From Citrus sinensis (taxonomy: Eukaryota; Streptophyta; Magnoliopsida; Sapindales; Rutaceae), in NCBI RefSeq assembly GCF_022201045.2, contig NC_068558.1:49889501-49953500 (forward strand): a stretch of 64,000 nt of DNA, given 5' to 3'. The first letter of the stretch is position 1; each line of letters begins with the position of its first letter. The notes below the pieces were generated by a model. That model saw only the letters and a list, made by a program, of their open reading frames with translations, was not told the origin of the DNA and searched no databases. This document shows, piece by piece, positions 61,346 through 64,000 of the stretch. The position numbers and the translations under genes were made by a program.

Positions 61346-62052
61346 TGCAAAAGGGCAGTGCCCGATTTTATTTTTTTAATTTCCAATAGAAGAGCATGCG
61401 ATGACAGCATGCCGCGTCCATTTTCTTTTGAATTTTATTTAAATTACGAGACAAACACAAAAAAAGAGATGTGTGATGCTCGCCTGACGGAATTCATCTT
61501 GCCAAGCTTCGAAGGTGTTAATTGTTAAAAGGCATTTTACGTTGAAAACAAAGAAAAAGCTTTTGGTGCCAACAGTGTTATGGCGCGTAAAGTCACAAGC
61601 AATGAACATGAGGTGATTCGTAGATTCTGGACCCCACTGGTCAAGTTCCACGTACAGCTGCTTTTTTTTTAACAATGGGGGACTGCCTTCCAGCCGTAGA
61701 TTTAGAAAGCAGACTGGGTAATTTTTAAAAATCCCGACTTCGAATTTATTGTAAGTAGACAGCGAAAATTCGTTTAATTATAAAAAATCTCATATTATCA
61801 ATTAATTTTTATATTGACTATTAGTTAACTGTACAGAAATAATATTGTCACTAGTGACAATTTGAAAAAGTATGGATTGTAATCCCCAAAGGTCGGGGCA
61901 CATGGTCTCTCTCTCTCTTCATCAACATCTTAGCTCCAGAACGTCGTCGTTTTTGCATGTAGCGTCTCCAACTTTGCAAGCGGCCAAGTGCAACCACCAC
62001 GTTTTTCGTCAAACTCGGATCTAAATAGAAATCCACTTCTAAACTTCTACCA

Positions 62053-62694
62053 ATGGCGGTAGACTACACCAAAACGCAACGTATACTCCTCTTAATCGAC
62101 CTGAATCCTCGCCTTCATCTCCAAGACCAAGAGCTATATATTATTACTATTTTAGCTGCAGTGAAATCCCTAATCTCTGCCGAGTTTTCTTCACAGAAAA
62201 GGCTACTAGGCTTTGGTATTTTCTTAGATAGCAATAGTGATACACATAAGGGAATCCTCTACCCTTTCACAATTTTTTCGGCTCTCTTATCTATTATAGA
62301 TGATGAGTCCTATACTCATAAAAATGAATTTGGTGGAGATAACTTGTCTCCATTTGTGAAGAAAATGGACAGTGACATTTGCAAATCCAATATGTCTGCT
62401 GCAGTTGGGGATGTTAAAAGAAAAAAGAATAAAAAGGATATACATTTGTTCCAAGATCTCACATGGAATGATTTTTGTAAGGCAGCTTCTCAAAGCATTG
62501 TGATAAAATTAAAAGAAGTTTACTTTGCCAGAGAATGCAATAGCTCAAAGAAATTGAAATTTTTGAAGTGTTGGATGAAACAGATTGAGAAATCTAGCTA
62601 CTGTTCTCAAGATAACGGAAGTTGCAAAAGATTTGTTTTATTGCGAAATGTCAACAATGCCCACAATTACCCAAGCGGCAACCAAGCAGAGTAA
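62053..62694 (+). CDS. Unrecognised protein, possibly a truncated copy of a larger gene
   Basis: Single open frame of 213 aa starting MAVDYTKTQRILLLIDLNPR in good initiation context. The N-terminus alternates hydrophobic segments (ILLLIDL, YIITILAAVKSLI, LLGFGIFL), like the start of an alpha/beta (von Willebrand A-like) domain. A basic stretch VKRKKNKKD lies near residue 120, and the second half is Lys/Cys-rich (ARECNSSKKLKFLKCWMKQI). I vaguely connect this pattern with the N-terminus of plant Treslin/Sld3-like replication proteins, but this is unproven. The last 40 residues lose coding character, and another frame stays open to 62878, so a 3' truncation, internal deletion or unseen intron is possible. 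It may be a pseudogene. Confidence 0.5.
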   Translation: MAVDYTKTQRILLLIDLNPRLHLQDQELYIITILAAVKSLISAEFSSQKRLLGFGIFLDSNSDTHKGILYPFTIFSALLSIIDDESYTHKNEFGGDNLSPFVKKMDSDICKSNMSAAVGDVKRKKNKKDIHLFQDLTWNDFCKAASQSIVIKLKEVYFARECNSSKKLKFLKCWMKQIEKSSYCSQDNGSCKRFVLLRNVNNAHNYPSGNQAE

Positions 62695-63674
62695 AAACGT
62701 AAGGAGTTTTTTACAAACAAACAGATTTTCGTCATCTACTTGCAACAAATCCAAACTTCGGGGGAGGTTTTTAAAAATTATCCAAAGCAGACATCGTCAG
62801 GTCTTAAGTGCTACAGATCCTTGCCACGTGTCCTGCTTTTTTCCCATCAACTTGATCTTACGGTCACTGTTTAGATAGCCGAGTGGACCCAAGTGAAGTA
62901 GTGAACTACGTTTTCGGGTAAAAGGAAAAAGTGAAGTAGTGAACCACAATTGGTTGATTTGATAATTTCCACTCTCCACCGGTCATTTTTTTTTTCCTTT
63001 TTTAAAATCAAAAGAAAAATAATATTCATTTATCATTCAATGGATTTCAACTTCAGATTATGTTTATAGAGCAATCCAAAAAGTTAAAAGCTTTGAAAAT
63101 GAATCTCCATATTCATTCTTCAACTTGATGAATTGTTCATCAAGGCGAAGCCGTAAGCCATAGAATAAGCTGACATCCGCAGGATTTCCCCTCAGTTAAT
63201 CTTTGATAAATAATTAAAGCAATCTGAATAGACCATTGCAAAATGTTAAACTCAAACTCCCTTGTCCCTTGACATCTCCAATGCACCATATATGTATATA
63301 AAAGCTTGAGGATTTTTCTTACAATAGTCGAGAAAAAAAAAACTTTAAATTATGGCTTATAAGATTAATGGAGCTTATGATATGGGCTGTAAAAAGTCTG
63401 TTTAAACAATTAAATTATTTGAGGATTTAATTGGATGTATATTTGGGTATTTATGTAATTATAATTAAAAAGGAGAGTTTTATAAAAAAATTAGAGGGGG
63501 TGTCATAATACAAATCCCTAAAAATATATATCAGAAAAATAAATCTCACAAATGTTAAAAAAAAAAATTGAACTCTCTGTCTCCGGTTTAAATTTAAAGT
63601 CCAAAGGAAAAAATGCCAAACCATAAACAAAAGAGAATAAAGTTTAGTTTAGCTTGATATTTAAAAGAGGGAGA

Positions 63675-63797
63675 ATGCTACGGTACAGTATCCGTACCTT
63701 ACAGCACCTCACACAATGGCTATGGATCCCACTTAGGTCCACTTTTCATTTTACCGTGCAAGGATGGCCGTAAGGTACAGATACGGTAACTTAGTCA
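63675..63797. repeat. Small inverted-repeat element 1
   Basis: The left end reads acggtacagtatccgtacct and the right end, reverse complemented, reads agttaccgtatctgtacctt, an imperfect terminal pairing of about 25 bp around a 75-bp core. Resembles a tiny MITE. Confidence 0.6.
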
Positions 63798-63831
63798 CAG
63801 CTTTAAAGGAGAATTAATATTCGTCTATGGT

Positions 63832-63958
63832 GCAGATTCTGTAAGTAACATCTCCCACCGTCCCACCATCCCATTTTCTATTGTTTAATTTCTCATTCCA
63901 CATGCAATCGCATCCAACGGCTGATGCTGCAGTCTGTAACTTACAGATTCTGTAAGCT
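63832..63958. repeat. Small inverted-repeat element 2
   Basis: The left end tgcagattctgtaagtaac pairs with the right-end reverse complement tacagaatctgtaagttac, with a core of about 85 bp. It starts about 35 bp after element 1 and its ends share the same GTAASTTAC flavour. Confidence 0.6.
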
Positions 63959-64000
63959 AGCAAAGTTCATTAATATATATTCCTGAATCTTCCTGCACCG

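Larger units (their letters stand above)
60044..62052. other. Intergenic: HIPP-like promoter, foldback element and upstream region of the next gene
   Basis: Besides the foldback element I see only AT-rich DNA. Open frames near 61439-61675 and 61851-62036 on the minus strand overlap the likely promoter of the plus-strand gene and lack coding features. Confidence 0.55.
62695..64000. other. 3' flank to window end, with two small inverted-repeat elements
   Basis: AT-rich DNA without a supported gene. Near the end two short inverted-repeat blocks lie next to each other (63675-63797 and 63832-63958). Confidence 0.5.

Noticed and set aside
1-64000. CRISPR arrays, operons, tRNA or rRNA genes, full-length LTR retrotransposons
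   Set aside because: None seen; the window is plant nuclear DNA and no cloverleaf, rRNA core or paired LTR was recognised by eye.

Overview
This is a plant nuclear window: AT-rich intergenic DNA, short exons with GT-AG introns, microsatellites and small DNA-transposon relics. The protein sequences fit a eudicot. From memory they look most like Citrus (Rutaceae), but I could not check the species.

Layout: a group IIc WRKY gene (55-1921, -); mitochondrial ribosomal protein L46 (3348-5792, -); a plastid- or mitochondrion-targeted proline iminopeptidase-like hydrolase (6639-10234, -); a 4.7-kb gap made mostly of transposon-like DNA; ketopantoate hydroxymethyltransferase (14956-17514, +); an intronless mitochondrial P-class PPR gene (18155-20428, +); a group IIe WRKY22/29-like gene (21531-22842, -); about 5 kb without a gene; the 24-coding-exon exocyst subunit SEC10 (28167-38519, -); a TRAIP-type RING ligase (40470-43401, +); about 7.5 kb with transposon remnants; a type I ACC synthase (50884-53337, +); about 5 kb without a gene; a HIPP-like isoprenylated protein (58189-60043, -); an 800-bp foldback repeat; and an unrecognised, possibly truncated gene (62053-62694, +).

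Exon structures were rebuilt by hand from splice sites and reading-frame continuity. In every multi-exon gene the exon lengths sum to a multiple of three and end at a stop codon. The genes do not form a pathway. The hydrolase, KPHMT and PPR trio appears, from memory, to match the order of At3g61540, At3g61530 and At3g61520 in Arabidopsis, which suggests an old conserved block.

The most interesting non-coding observations are two hAT insertions with perfect 8-bp target duplications (one inside SEC10, one carrying a transposase C-terminal fossil), two GC-AG introns, a large foldback element, and a MITE directly upstream of the hydrolase start codon. I found no clear new biological system.
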